A stretch of DNA of 64,000 bases. Origin: Paenibacillus sp. NEAU-GSW1. Lineage in GTDB: Bacteria > Bacillota > Bacilli > Paenibacillales > Paenibacillaceae. The stretch is from assembly GCF_009737085.1 (NCBI RefSeq), contig NZ_WOVL01000030.1, forward strand, positions 1-64,000, read 5' to 3'. Under the pieces are notes generated by a model. That model was not told the origin of the DNA and did not search any database. It was given only the letters and a program-made list of their open reading frames with translations. Made by a program: the position numbers and the translations under genes. Numbering within the stretch: position 1 is the stretch's first letter; each line of letters begins with the position of its first letter. Positions 19,343 through 32,400 of the stretch are shown here, one piece after another.

Positions 19343-19867
19343 ATGACTCGGCCTGATGATATTCTGCTGGTCGACGGCTATAACATCATTGGCGCCTGGC
19401 CTGTGCTGGAGCGCTTGAAGGAGTACGATCTGGAAGAAGCGCGCGATAAGCTGCTGACTATGCTGGCCGATTATCAAGGCTATTCCGGGATGACGGTATA
19501 CGTTATTTTCGACGCGCATCAGGTTCCCGGGCTCGGCGCTACTTACAAGCAGAATAAGCTGATCGTCGTCTACACGAAAGAGAAAGAGACGGCTGACGAG
19601 TGCATTGAACGGCATGTCGTCCAGCTTTATTCCAGAAGGCGCAATCTTTATGTCGCAACCTCGGATCTGATTGAGCAGCATGTCGCTTTCGGGAAAGGCG
19701 CGCTTCGGATATCAGCACGGGAATTGCTCGTCGATGTTGAACAGAGCCGCAAGCAAATCGAGCACAAGCTGCGCGAGGAAAAGCCGGGCAAGCGCAATTC
19801 GCTGGACGGCAATCTGAGCCTGGAAGTCAGAAGCCAGCTGGAGAGGCTGCGGCGGGGCGGGAAATAG
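19343..19867 (+). CDS. rae1: Rae1/YacP, NYN-domain ribosome-associated endoribonuclease
   Basis: A 174-aa NYN (PIN-like) domain protein opening with ILLVDGYNIIGAW (first catalytic Asp) and carrying VIFDAH, the ETADE acidic pair and YVATSD. B. subtilis Rae1 cuts mRNAs in the ribosomal A site. The C-terminal tail is basic. It follows rlmB by 3 nt without an obvious strong RBS, suggesting coupling. Conserved position before sigH. Confidence 0.92.
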   Translation: MTRPDDILLVDGYNIIGAWPVLERLKEYDLEEARDKLLTMLADYQGYSGMTVYVIFDAHQVPGLGATYKQNKLIVVYTKEKETADECIERHVVQLYSRRRNLYVATSDLIEQHVAFGKGALRISARELLVDVEQSRKQIEHKLREEKPGKRNSLDGNLSLEVRSQLERLRRGGK

Positions 19868-19936
19868 CGGCGTCGGCGCGGTGGAACTTCGTTACATTTT
19901 TTCAATAAAAACGAGGGTTGCGGCGGGGCAAATCGG

Positions 19937-19966
19937 TTGACGGTATAAGGTTACATAATGTATACT
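19937..19966 (+). promoter_or_regulatory. Probable sigH promoter
   Basis: TTGACG (19937-19942), 18-bp spacer, TATACT (19961-19966), about 135 nt upstream of the sigH GTG. In B. subtilis sigH is also transcribed from its own sigma-A promoter under AbrB control; no AbrB site can be recognised by eye. Confidence 0.65.
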
Positions 19967-20101
19967 GACTCTATTATCTTTCAGCGCTAGGCGCGGTTTT
20001 GTCGCGTAATTCGGCAGGGTCCGCCTATGGAGAATGAAAGAGTTATCCAGCTTCATCTACGATTCTAGCAGTGTACGCCTTGCAGGCCGGAGGGATAGTT
20101 C

Positions 20102-20752
20102 GTGAGCATCGACCTCAAAGAATGGAGTACGCTCGAATATGACTGCAGTACGGACGAAGAGATCGTCGAAGCGGTCCGCAATGGCGACAGCCTGGCTCTT
20201 GAGTATTTGATTAACAAATACAAGAACTTTGTGCGTGCCAAAGCGCGTTCTTATTTTCTTATCGGCGCGGATCGGGAAGATATTGTGCAAGAGGGCATGA
20301 TTGGCCTGTACAAATCTATCCGCGATTTCAAAGGAGACAAGCTCGCGAGCTTCAAAGCCTTTGCTGAGTTATGCATTACGCGGCAGATCATTACGGCGAT
20401 CAAGACCGCAACCCGGCAGAAGCATATCCCGCTCAATTCCTACGTCTCGCTCGATAAGCCGATTTATGACGAGGATTCCGACCGTACGTTGCTTGATGTC
20501 ATATGCGGGACACGGGTGTCCGACCCTGAAGAATTGATTATTAATCAAGAAGAATTCATCGGCCTTGAAGACAAGATGTCCGAAATTTTAAGCGACCTGG
20601 AACGTAAAGTTCTTATGCTTTATTTGGACGGGCGTTCCTATCAGGAAATCGCCGTTGACTTGGACAGGCATGTGAAGTCGATCGACAACGCGCTGCAGCG
20701 TGTCAAACGCAAGCTGGAGCGGTACCTGGAAGTGAGAGATTTGAGCACTTAA
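20102..20752 (+). CDS. sigH: RNA polymerase sigma-H factor (sporulation/transition state)
   Basis: A 216-aa sigma-70-family factor (218 aa in B. subtilis). Region 2 (about 25-95) includes DREDIVQEGMIGLYKSIRDF, the core-binding and -10 recognition helices; region 4 (about 160-210) includes RSYQEIAVDLDRHVKSIDNALQRVK, the -35 helix-turn-helix. It drives early sporulation genes. The GTG start follows GGAGGGA. Its presence, with cwlD, gerD and kbaA at the other end of the window, marks an endospore former. Confidence 0.97.
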   Translation: MSIDLKEWSTLEYDCSTDEEIVEAVRNGDSLALEYLINKYKNFVRAKARSYFLIGADREDIVQEGMIGLYKSIRDFKGDKLASFKAFAELCITRQIITAIKTATRQKHIPLNSYVSLDKPIYDEDSDRTLLDVICGTRVSDPEELIINQEEFIGLEDKMSEILSDLERKVLMLYLDGRSYQEIAVDLDRHVKSIDNALQRVKRKLERYLEVRDLST

Positions 20753-20782
20753 GCGTACTCAAATATATGAGACTATGAGAAG

Positions 20783-20836
20783 GCTGTCTGTCCGGACGGA
20801 TGCGTGATCCGCTCGGAAGAGACGGCTTTTCGGTTT
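20783..20836 (+). terminator. Terminator after sigH
   Basis: Stem gctgtct/agacggc (one G-U pair) closes a large loop that can fold further, followed by ttttcggtttt. Moderately strong. Confidence 0.6.
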
Positions 20837-20930
20837 TAAATGGCAAAAAATAGACGATACTGATAGGACGAGCGATCCCGAAGTCGTTGGAATTCCAATA
20901 TCTGCGCGGTACGAGCAGTCCATCTAAGCG

Positions 20931-20959
20931 TTGACATCAATTTTGCCATATGATAAAGT
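20931..20959 (+). promoter_or_regulatory. Promoter of rpmG-secE-nusG
   Basis: A consensus -35 TTGACA (20931-20936) with a 17-bp spacer to TAAAGT (20954-20959); GATAAA one or two bases upstream is an alternative -10. The interval 20753-21075 otherwise holds only the sigH terminator and this promoter. Confidence 0.6.
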
Positions 20960-21075
20960 GTTTTAGGTAGGCCTAAATGTGAGGTTTTTTTCGTATTGGG
21001 GCCGAGAACTCGTGTGGGGTGGGCTACTATCTCATCACGAAGCGTATTTAGTAGCAGTTCGGGAGGTGTACTTCA

Positions 21076-21225
21076 ATGCGGGTTATTATCACGTTGGCAT
21101 GCACAAACTGCAAACAGAGAAACTATGCGAGCAGCAAGAACAAACGCAATCACCCCGACCGCATCGAGTTGAAGAAGTTTTGCAAGTTCTGTAACGAGCA
21201 GACTCCTCATCGCGAGACGAGATAG
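21076..21225 (+). CDS. rpmG: 50S ribosomal protein L33
   Basis: A 49-aa protein, [17 protein letters not shown]..., with two CxxC pairs (CTNC, CKFC), so it is the zinc-binding C+ form of L33. ATG follows GGGAGGTG. It lies directly before secE, the conserved place of rpmGB in Bacillales. Confidence 0.95.
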   Translation: MRVIITLACTNCKQRNYASSKNKRNHPDRIELKKFCKFCNEQTPHRETR

Positions 21226-21243
21226 TCAATTGGAGGTGTGACC

Positions 21244-21453
21244 GTGGCATTTTTGGCTAAACTGAAGCAAAGCTTCGGAACAACGTTTAGTTTCTTTGCC
21301 GACAGCTGGGCAGAACTGAAGAAGGTTCGCTGGCCAAACCGTAAAGAGTTGACAAGCTATTCGATCGTAGTTCTTTTGACGATCACGTTTGTGACGATTT
21401 ACTTTTGGCTTCTTGACATCGGGATCTCGTCGATTGTTGAACTGATTGTTTAA
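21244..21453 (+). CDS. secE: Preprotein translocase subunit SecE
   Basis: A 69-aa single-span SecE. A basic, amphipathic cytosolic part carries the conserved ELKKVRWPNRKEL, then one transmembrane helix (about 42-66). It clamps SecY (encoded at 51688). GTG 21244 is preferred to GTG 21238 on spacing from GGAGG. Confidence 0.95.
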   Translation: MAFLAKLKQSFGTTFSFFADSWAELKKVRWPNRKELTSYSIVVLLTITFVTIYFWLLDIGISSIVELIV

Positions 21454-21476
21454 GAAGGGTCCAAAGGTGGATTGGA

Positions 21477-22010
21477 ATGGAAAAAAGATGGTACGTCGTT
21501 CACACTTACGCCGGTTATGAGAACAAAGTAAAAGCCAACTTGGAGCGTCGACTTGAATCGATGGGCATGGAGGACAAAATCTTCCGCGTGCTCGTTCCTA
21601 TGGAGGAAGAAGTGGTAGAGAAGGACGGTAAGAAAAAGACCGTTCAGCGTAAAGTCTACCCTGGCTACGTCCTGGTGGAAATGGTTCAGACTGATGATTC
21701 GTGGTACGTTGTTCGCAATACGCCGGGCGTCACGGGATTCGTAGGATCGACTGGATCTGGGTCGAAGCCGACTCCGCTCATGCCTGATGAAGTGGAACAA
21801 ATTCTCAAGCATATGGGTATGGAAGAGCCGAAGCCGAAGATTGAATTCGAGCTTAAGGAAACCGTGCGCGTCAAAGTAGGTCCTTTTGCGGATTTTGTCG
21901 GTACAGTGGAAGAAATTCTGCTCGACAAGGCAAAGCTCAAGGTGCACGTCAACATGTTTGGCAGGGAAACCCCGCTTGAACTCGACTACACGCAAGTGGA
22001 GAAAGTTTAA
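21477..22010 (+). CDS. nusG: Transcription termination/antitermination protein NusG
   Basis: A 177-aa protein with NGN domain (about 1-115; opens KRWYVVHTYAGYENKVKANLERR) and C-terminal KOW domain (about 125-177; VRVKVGPFADFVGTVEEI). It binds RNA polymerase and modulates pausing. ATG follows AAAGGTGG. Conserved secE-nusG-rplK order. Confidence 0.97.
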   Translation: MEKRWYVVHTYAGYENKVKANLERRLESMGMEDKIFRVLVPMEEEVVEKDGKKKTVQRKVYPGYVLVEMVQTDDSWYVVRNTPGVTGFVGSTGSGSKPTPLMPDEVEQILKHMGMEEPKPKIEFELKETVRVKVGPFADFVGTVEEILLDKAKLKVHVNMFGRETPLELDYTQVEKV

Positions 22011-22065
22011 GTTAAGGTTTTCGTGCGACAAAGTTCTTCGGATTTCATGTAAGGAGGTGTAAGTC

Positions 22066-22491
22066 ATGGCAAAAAAGGTCATCAAGATGGTCAAACTGCA
22101 GGTTCCTGCAGGTAAAGCGAACCCGGCTCCGCCGATCGGTCCAGCCCTTGGTCAAGCAGGCGTTAACATTATGGCATTCTGTAAAGAATTCAATGCTCGT
22201 ACTGCCGATCAAGCTGGTTTGATTATTCCGGTTGTAATTACGGTGTTCGAGGACCGTTCCTTCACATTCGAAACTAAAACTCCGCCGGCAGCAGTATTGC
22301 TCCGCGTAGCAGCAGGTATCGAAAAAGGATCCGGCGAACCGAACAAGAAGAAAGTCGCTACAGTTAAACGCGCGAAAGTGCGTGAAATCGCTGAGCAAAA
22401 AATGCCCGACTTGAATGCAGCTTCCGTTGAAGCAGCAATGCTTATGATTGAAGGCACTGCACGCAGCATGGGCGTAACAATCGTTGACTAA
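22066..22491 (+). CDS. rplK: 50S ribosomal protein L11
   Basis: A 141-aa protein with the N-terminal [30 protein letters not shown] stretch (proline-rich factor/thiostrepton-side surface) and the C-terminal rRNA-binding [15 protein letters not shown]. It forms the GTPase-associated stalk base. ATG follows AAGGAGGTG. Confidence 0.98.
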   Translation: MAKKVIKMVKLQVPAGKANPAPPIGPALGQAGVNIMAFCKEFNARTADQAGLIIPVVITVFEDRSFTFETKTPPAAVLLRVAAGIEKGSGEPNKKKVATVKRAKVREIAEQKMPDLNAASVEAAMLMIEGTARSMGVTIVD

Positions 22492-22539
22492 TTGCGTTAT
22501 TCCTGGATTGTAAAGATCCTTGTTTTAACGCAAGAGGCC

Positions 22540-22600
22540 TTCGGGCCAAGTGGGAGGGTCATTCCATAGGAGGATGCTCCGCTATACCACATGAGGAGGA
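22540..22600 (+). promoter_or_regulatory. Probable L1-binding leader upstream of rplA
   Basis: The segment contains gtgggaggg, ggatgctcc and ccac, which can pair (gtgg with ccac) into an internal-loop stem just before the rplA ribosome binding site. L1 is known to repress L11-L1 mRNA through such an rRNA-mimicking element. The assignment is by resemblance and position. Confidence 0.45.
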
Positions 22601-22608
22601 ATATTCAA

Positions 22609-23301
22609 ATGGCTAAACATGGCAAGAAGTATCTGGAAGCCGCTAAGCTGATCGACAGCGAAGCAACTTACGAGCCGCAACAAGCGATTGAGCTTGTTAA
22701 AAAGGCTGCAACAGCTAAATTCGACGAATCCGTTGAAGTAGCAGTCCGTCTGGGCGTTGACCCGCGGAAACAAGACCAAGCGGTGCGCGGCGTCGTTGTA
22801 CTTCCGCACGGCACTGGTAAAACAAAACGTGTTCTCGTATTCGCTAAAGGCGAAAAAGCAAAAGAAGCGGAAGCTGCTGGCGCTGACTTCGTAGGCGATG
22901 CAGACATGATCAACAAAATCCAACAAGGCTGGTTTGAATTCGACGTCTGCGTAGCAACGCCGGACATGATGGCTGAAGTTGGTAAACTGGGTCGTATCCT
23001 GGGTGGTAAAGGCCTCATGCCTAACCCTAAAGCAGGTACGGTAACATTCGACGTGACGAAAGCCGTGCAAGAAATTAAAGCCGGTAAAATCGAATACCGT
23101 CTGGATAAAGCAGGTCAAATCCATGCGCCAATCGGTAAAGTATCTTTCGATGCTGAGAAACTCGTTGAGAACCTCAAAGCATTGGTAGACGCGCTGAACC
23201 GTGCAAAACCGGCTGCAGCTAAAGGGGTTTACCTGAAAAACATCGCCGTTTCTTCGACAATGGGCCCTGGCGCTCGTGTTACAACTGCGGTTTACCGCTA
23301 A
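22609..23301 (+). CDS. rplA: 50S ribosomal protein L1
   Basis: A 230-aa protein opening [16 protein letters not shown]. It has the L1 signature region [19 protein letters not shown] and the two-domain L1 architecture. ATG 22609 follows GAGGAGG; an upstream in-frame ATG at 22591 overlaps that site and is not used in relatives. Confidence 0.97.
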   Translation: MAKHGKKYLEAAKLIDSEATYEPQQAIELVKKAATAKFDESVEVAVRLGVDPRKQDQAVRGVVVLPHGTGKTKRVLVFAKGEKAKEAEAAGADFVGDADMINKIQQGWFEFDVCVATPDMMAEVGKLGRILGGKGLMPNPKAGTVTFDVTKAVQEIKAGKIEYRLDKAGQIHAPIGKVSFDAEKLVENLKALVDALNRAKPAAAKGVYLKNIAVSSTMGPGARVTTAVYR

Positions 23302-23327
23302 GAAGAACGGAACTCAATTTCGAATAT

Positions 23328-23376
23328 GCATGCCGTAGACAGTAGGTGCCGCAAGGCTTAATTTCCTACCGAGGTG
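23328..23376 (+). promoter_or_regulatory. Ribosomal L10 leader RNA
   Basis: The sequence ccgtagacagtaggtgc ... gcttaat ... cctaccgaggt matches the Firmicute L10 leader consensus, a kink-turn RNA bound by the L10(L12)4 complex to repress its own operon. The paired arms gtaggt/cctacc flank the short gcaaggc loop region. Confidence 0.85.
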
Positions 23377-23441
23377 TTATGATATAGCGTTTGTAAGCTG
23401 CTTTCCAATGACGGAATAAGCGCATTAACGAACCATCATGG

Positions 23442-23482
23442 CCTTCGCAGTCTTGGTACGTGCGGAGGCTTTTCCTTTGCCT
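23442..23482 (+). terminator. Attenuator hairpin in the rplJ leader
   Basis: Nine-bp stem gccttcgca/tgcggaggc with a U-rich tail, lying between the L10-binding element and rplJ. L10 binding upstream would favour its formation. This fits the transcription-attenuation layout described for this leader class. Confidence 0.65.
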
Positions 23483-23548
23483 GTTGGCAGGTTTTGGAAA
23501 GCTCGTCGTAGTAAACGGGATGTACAACTATTACAGGAGGTGTACAGT

Positions 23549-24052
23549 TTGGCAAACGCAAAAATCATCCAAGAGAAACAACAAGCGGTTGAAGAGATCA
23601 CAGCTAAGCTTCGTGGTAGCTCCAGCACAGTTGTTGCCGATTATCGCGGATTGAACGTTGCGCAAGTTACCGAACTTCGCAAACAGCTGCGTGAAGCTGG
23701 TATCGAGTTTCAAGTATTGAAAAACTCGCTCGTTCGCCGCGCTACTGAAGCTGCTGAATTGACTGAACTGAACGAGATTCTGGTTGGACCTACAGCCATC
23801 GCGTTCAGCGTTGACGATGCAGTTGCTCCAGCGAAAATCCTTAACGATTTCGCTAAAAAGAACGACGCTTTGAAACTGAAAGGCGGCGTTGTAGAAGGTA
23901 AAGTTGTTGGACATGACCAAATCAAAGCGCTGGCGGAACTTCCGTCCCGCGAAGGTTTGCTTTCCATGCTCCTCAGCGTCCTGCAAGCTCCAGTTCGCAA
24001 CTTCGCGCTTGCGGTTAAAGCAGTCGGCGAACAAAAAGAAGCTCAAGCTTAA
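23549..24052 (+). CDS. rplJ: 50S ribosomal protein L10
   Basis: A 167-aa protein: [18 protein letters not shown], core [20 protein letters not shown], and a C-terminal helix that carries L7/L12 dimers. TTG 23549 is chosen because AGGAGGTGTACAG precedes it; the frame stays open far upstream through the attenuator, which is not coding. Confidence 0.97.
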   Translation: MANAKIIQEKQQAVEEITAKLRGSSSTVVADYRGLNVAQVTELRKQLREAGIEFQVLKNSLVRRATEAAELTELNEILVGPTAIAFSVDDAVAPAKILNDFAKKNDALKLKGGVVEGKVVGHDQIKALAELPSREGLLSMLLSVLQAPVRNFALAVKAVGEQKEAQA

Positions 24053-24148
24053 TTCAATTAAGCGAAGCAACGTCATAGATGTCGGACGGTTAACGCCGGC
24101 AGCGTAACAAACCAACAAAAAAACTAAAACCATTTCGGAGGTATAACC

Positions 24149-24508
24149 ATGTCTAAAGAGCAAATCTTGGAAGCCATTAAAGTTATGACCGTTCTTGAAC
24201 TGAACGACCTTGTTAAAGCAATCGAAGAAGAATTCGGCGTAACAGCTGCAGCTCCAGTAGCAGTAGTTGCTGGCGGCGCTGCTGAAGTTGCTGAGCAATC
24301 CGAATTCGACGTTATCTTGACAAGCGCTGGCGCTTCCAAAATCAACGTTATCAAAGTAGTTCGCGAAATCACTGGTCTTGGCCTGAAAGAAGCAAAAGAT
24401 CTGGTTGACGGCGCTCCTAAACCAATCAAAGAAAAAGTTGCTAAAGAAGAAGCAGAAGCAGTTAAAGCTAAGCTTGAAGAAGCTGGCGCAGTAGTAGAAG
24501 TGAAGTAA
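24149..24508 (+). CDS. rplL: 50S ribosomal protein L7/L12
   Basis: A 119-aa acidic stalk protein: N-terminal dimerisation helices, Ala/Val-rich hinge (about 33-50), and C-terminal factor-binding domain with [32 protein letters not shown] follows CGGAGG. Co-transcribed with rplJ; closed by a terminator. Confidence 0.98.
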   Translation: MSKEQILEAIKVMTVLELNDLVKAIEEEFGVTAAAPVAVVAGGAAEVAEQSEFDVILTSAGASKINVIKVVREITGLGLKEAKDLVDGAPKPIKEKVAKEEAEAVKAKLEEAGAVVEVK

Positions 24509-24545
24509 TTTCACTTCCGGAAGCTAGCTTCCGGGAATATAACGG

Positions 24546-24580
24546 GCCCCTTGAAACGTCACGTTTCAAGGGGTTTGTTG
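24546..24580 (+). terminator. Terminator of rplJ-rplL
   Basis: Arms ccccttgaaacg and cgtttcaagggg around a 3-nt loop, then tttgttg. Confidence 0.8.
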
Positions 24581-24646
24581 TATGTCGTTAGAATAGCTTG
24601 GACAATGGCGGACAGCTTAACAACATGTGGGTGAGGCGAAAAAAAC

Positions 24647-24846
24647 TTATCCAGCTGTGGATATTGCGCGGCGAGCGTTAAATCTGTTGGTAAGTGGCGA
24701 GGCAGTGTGTATAAGCTGCTTTTGGACAGCTGTCTGAGTTTCGATGAATGGAAGTGCGAAAATGCATCTATTTTGTAAAATGCGAGGATATCGGCTAGAG
24801 CGGCTGCGGCGAATTAAATGCATTTTCGCATCTCTATTATGTAATT
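24647..24846. repeat. Intergenic region with palindromic repeat-like element
   Basis: The 384-bp gap before the methyltransferase gene has no ORF. At 24754-24846 it holds tgcgaaaatgcat (24757 region) and its near-reverse copy atgcattttcgcat (24820 region). These are overlaid by direct copies gcatctattttgtaa / gcatctctattatgtaa, giving a ~90-bp fold-back element. At 24647-24664 a tatcca-gctg-tggata inverted pair resembles two facing DnaA-type boxes. Class and function unknown; it looks like a dispersed intergenic repeat. Confidence 0.5.
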
Positions 24847-24892
24847 GCCCATACGACCAAGCGAGACAGATAGGTGAAAAGGAGGGGATAAA

Positions 24893-25489
24893 GTGTCGGA
24901 CCATTACTATACCCAGAAGCCTGGGGTTAAGCATGACCGTCAGACGCATCAAGCGGAATTGAACGGCTATTCGTTTAAGTTCATTACGGATGCCGGCGTT
25001 TTTTCCAAGTCTGGCGTTGATTACGGCAGCCGGGTATTGCTGCGAGCGCTCGAGCTGGACGTGAATGCAAAGGTACTCGATGTCGGCTGCGGATATGGTC
25101 CTATCGGACTGACTGCCGCTAAGCTGGCGCCGGAAGGACATGTTACAATGATCGACATCAATGAAAGAGCGGTTCAGCTGTCGAAAGAGAATGCTGCGCT
25201 TAACGGAATCGCCAATGTTGAGGTGCTGCAAAGCGATCTCTATGATGCGGTTAAAGAGAAACGATTCGATGCGATTCTTACGAATCCGCCGATTCGTGCG
25301 GGTAAAGAAACGGTGCACCGCATTTTTGAAGAGGGTTATGAGCTGCTCGTTCCCGGCGGGAAAATGTGGGTCGTCATTCAGAAGAAGCAGGGTGCTCCTT
25401 CTGCCGAAGCTAAACTCCAATCGCTGTTTGGCGATGTTGAAGAGGTTACGAAGGATAAAGGCTATCGGATTTATATGGCAACAAAATAA
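24893..25489 (+). CDS. Class I SAM-dependent methyltransferase, YbxB/RsmC-like
   Basis: A 198-aa Rossmann methyltransferase. Motif I is VLDVGCGYGPIGL (about 60-72), the acidic MIDINERA follows, and the catalytic LTNPPIRAG matches the NPPFH-type motif of small-subunit rRNA guanine-N2 methyltransferases (RsmC/RlmG family). This is the single catalytic-domain form found before rpoB in Bacillales (ybxB). The exact substrate nucleotide is unproven. GTG follows AAAGGAGGGG. Confidence 0.9.
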   Translation: MSDHYYTQKPGVKHDRQTHQAELNGYSFKFITDAGVFSKSGVDYGSRVLLRALELDVNAKVLDVGCGYGPIGLTAAKLAPEGHVTMIDINERAVQLSKENAALNGIANVEVLQSDLYDAVKEKRFDAILTNPPIRAGKETVHRIFEEGYELLVPGGKMWVVIQKKQGAPSAEAKLQSLFGDVEEVTKDKGYRIYMATK

Positions 25490-25503
25490 CCGTATCCAAT
25501 TTC

Positions 25504-25538
25504 TTGACTTGACTTTTTGTGTATGGTAATATTATAGA
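25504..25538 (+). promoter_or_regulatory. rpoB promoter region
   Basis: TTGACT (25504-25509), 17-bp spacer, TAATAT (25527-25532). A second overlapping set is TTGACT (25509-25514) with TATAGA (25533-25538). A further TATAAT at 25633-25638 has no clear -35. The long leader to the rpoB start (about 270 nt) is untranslated. Confidence 0.65.
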
Positions 25539-25710
25539 ATGTCAGCATTAAATTGGGCTCAATCTCTTTAGTCAACTAAAATGTCAAGTGCGAATTTTTA
25601 GCGCGGAATGCATATTTGTGGCGCATTTGACGTATAATGTTTACATTTTGGGCAAAATTACTTGATATGGAACCAAGACGCCCGCGCTGCGTTTGGTTGA
25701 CTGCCGGAAC

Positions 25711-25757
25711 ATGCTCTTTTTTCGAAACTTATTCGATAAGGGCTTTTCTTTATTTGA
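25711..25757 (+). promoter_or_regulatory. Terminator-like hairpin in the rpoB leader (possible attenuator)
   Basis: gctctt (25713-25718) pairs with aagggc (25738-25743), with an inner cgaa/ttcg stem, followed by ttttctttattt. It lies between promoter and rpoB, so if functional it would attenuate rpoBC. No known leader family is recognised. Confidence 0.4.
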
Positions 25758-25812
25758 ATTGACGCAGTGATAATATCGATGCTGTGAGACAGACATGAGG
25801 GGTGAGGTTAAG

Positions 25813-29361
<3,549 letters not shown>

Positions 29362-29470
29362 GATTGCCAAGGCTGCTCGTCCCGCCGAATCGCGGGGCGT
29401 GCAGCCGCTAATTTGATCGACAATGCTTGACATTGCCATATAGCCATACATGACGAAGGAGGGTTGCTCC

Positions 29471-32400
29471 TTGTTGGACGTGAACAACTTCGAGTATATG
29501 AAAATCGGGCTTGCCTCGCCGGATAAAATTCGTTCTTGGTCCCGCGGAGAAGTCAAAAAACCGGAGACGATCAACTATAGGACGTTAAAACCGGAGAAGG
29601 AAGGGCTCTTCTGCGAGAAAATCTTTGGACCGACCAAAGACTGGGAGTGCCATTGCGGCAAATACAAACGGGTACGCTATAAAGGCGTTGTCTGCGATCG
29701 TTGCGGCGTCGAAGTAACCCGCGCGAAGGTGCGCCGCGAGCGCATGGGCCACATTGAATTGGCTGCGCCTGTATCGCATATCTGGTATTTCAAAGGGATT
29801 CCAAGCCGCATGGGCTTGGCTCTTGACATGTCGCCTCGTTCGCTCGAGGAAATCATTTATTTTGCATCGTATGTTGTAACGGATCCAGGCGATACGCCTT
29901 TGGAGAAGAAGCAACTGTTGTCGGAGAAAGAATACCGCAGCTACCGTGAGAAATACGGCTATGGATTCCAAGCCGGCATGGGCGCTGAAGCGGTTAAGAA
30001 GCTTCTTCAAGACATCGATGTGGAGAAAGAACTCGATACGCTGAAAGAAGAGCTTCGTACGGCTCAAGGCCAACGCCGCAACCGTGCGATCAAGCGTCTG
30101 GAAGTAATCGAAGCGTTCCGCAACTCCGGCAATGAGCCGGAATGGATGATTCTTGATGTGCTGCCGGTTATCCCGCCGGAGCTTCGTCCGATGGTACAGC
30201 TGGACGGCGGACGTTTTGCAACGTCTGACTTGAATGACCTGTACCGCCGCGTAATCAACCGTAATAACCGTTTGAAGCGTCTGCTTGATCTCGGCGCTCC
30301 TGACATTATCGTTCAAAACGAAAAACGGATGCTCCAAGAAGCGGTTGACGCGTTGATCGACAACGGCCGCCGCGGACGTCCGGTTACAGGCCCAGGCAAC
30401 CGTCCTTTGAAATCGCTCAGCCACATGCTGAAAGGTAAACAAGGCCGTTTCCGCCAAAACTTGCTCGGTAAACGCGTTGACTATTCCGGTCGTTCCGTTA
30501 TCGTAGTAGGTCCAAACCTGAAGATGTTCCAATGCGGACTTCCGAAGGAAATGGCGCTTGAGCTGTTCAAGCCGTTCGTTATGAAAGAGCTGGTCAACAA
30601 AGGCCTTGCTCATAACATTAAAAGCGCGAAACGCAAAGTAGAGCGCGTAAGCCCAGAGGTTTGGGACGTTCTTGAAGAAGTGATCAAGGAACATCCGGTT
30701 CTTCTGAACCGTGCCCCGACGCTTCACCGTCTCGGTATTCAAGCGTTTGAGCCTATTCTGGTAGAAGGCCGCGCAATCAAGCTTCACCCGCTCGTATGTA
30801 CAGCGTACAATGCAGACTTTGACGGTGACCAAATGGCCGTTCACGTTCCGTTGTCGGCTGAAGCACAAGCGGAAGCTCGCTTGCTGATGCTTGCTTCGGG
30901 CAACATTTTGAACCCGAAAGACGGCAAGCCGGTCGTTACTCCATCGCAGGATATGGTCCTTGGATCGTACTATCTGACAATGGATAACAAAGATGCTAAA
31001 GGCAGCGGTTCGGTGTTCGCGACGGTTAACGAAGCGATCTCCGCTTACCAACGCGGTATCGTTTCCCTTCATGCGCGTATCTTTATTCCGGTTCGCGTCC
31101 TGAAGAAAACGAACTTTACGCCGAAGCAGCAAGAGTCGTTGATCTGTACGACTGTAGGTAAAGTGATTTTCAACGAAATTTATCCAGAGGATTTCCCTTA
31201 CATCAACGAAGCTTCCAAAGCCAACTTGCTGAACGGAACACCGGATAAATATTTCGTCTACGATAAAGGAAGCGATTTGAACAAAATCCTTCAAGAGCTG
31301 CCGATTGCCGGCGGCGTTGGCAAAGAGTATCTGGGCAATATTATCGGCGAATGCTTCCGTATCTACCATACAACATTAACGTCGATAATTCTTGACCGCA
31401 TTAAACAACTCGGTTTCACTTACTCTACTCGTGCAGGTATTACGGTAGCCGTATCGGATGTTATCGTGCCGGAAGAGAAAGTAGGAATCTTGAAAGAGTC
31501 TGACGCGAAGGTAGCTGTCGTTATGAATCAGTACCGTCGCGGTCTGATCACGAATGAAGAGCGTTATGACCGTGTAATTGAGATCTGGAGCAAATCCAAA
31601 GATCAAATTACCGATATCCTCATGAAATCGATGGATCGTTACAACTCCATCATGCTCATGGTCGACTCCAAAGCACGGGGTAACAAATCGCAGATCGCTC
31701 AGCTTGGCGGTATGCGGGGTCTGATGGCCAACCCGTCGGGCCGGATTATCGAATTGCCAATCAAATCGAACTTCCGTGAAGGCCTTACCGTCCTCGAGTA
31801 CTTTATCTCGACGCACGGTGCCCGTAAAGGTCTGGCCGATACGGCGCTTCGTACAGCGGACTCGGGTTACTTGACCCGTCGTCTCGTCGACGTTGCGCAG
31901 GACGTTATCGTTCGCGAGGACGATTGCGGCACGGATAAAGGCTTTACTGTCGGCAAAATCCAAGACGGTAAAGAGGTTATCGAGGATCTGTATGATCGTA
32001 TTGAAGGACGTTACTCCTTCGCGACGATTCGTCATCCGCAAACTGGCGAAATTATCGTGAAGAAAAGCGAGCTGATCGATTCCAGCAAAGCGGACGCGAT
32101 CATCGATGCAGGCATTGAGAAGCTGCAGATTCGTTCCGTACTCAGCTGCCGTGCCCGTCATGGCGTCTGCAAAATTTGCTACGGCCGCAACTTGGCAACC
32201 GGCAAGCACGTTGAGATCGGCGAAGCGGTAGGCATTATCGCTGCGCAATCGATCGGCGAGCCGGGAACACAGCTCACCATGCGTACGTTCCATACCGGCG
32301 GCGTTGCCGGCGACGATATTACGCAAGGTTTGCCGCGTATCCAGGAGCTTTTCGAAGCGCGTAATCCGAAAGGTCAAGCGATCATCACCGAGCTTGACGG

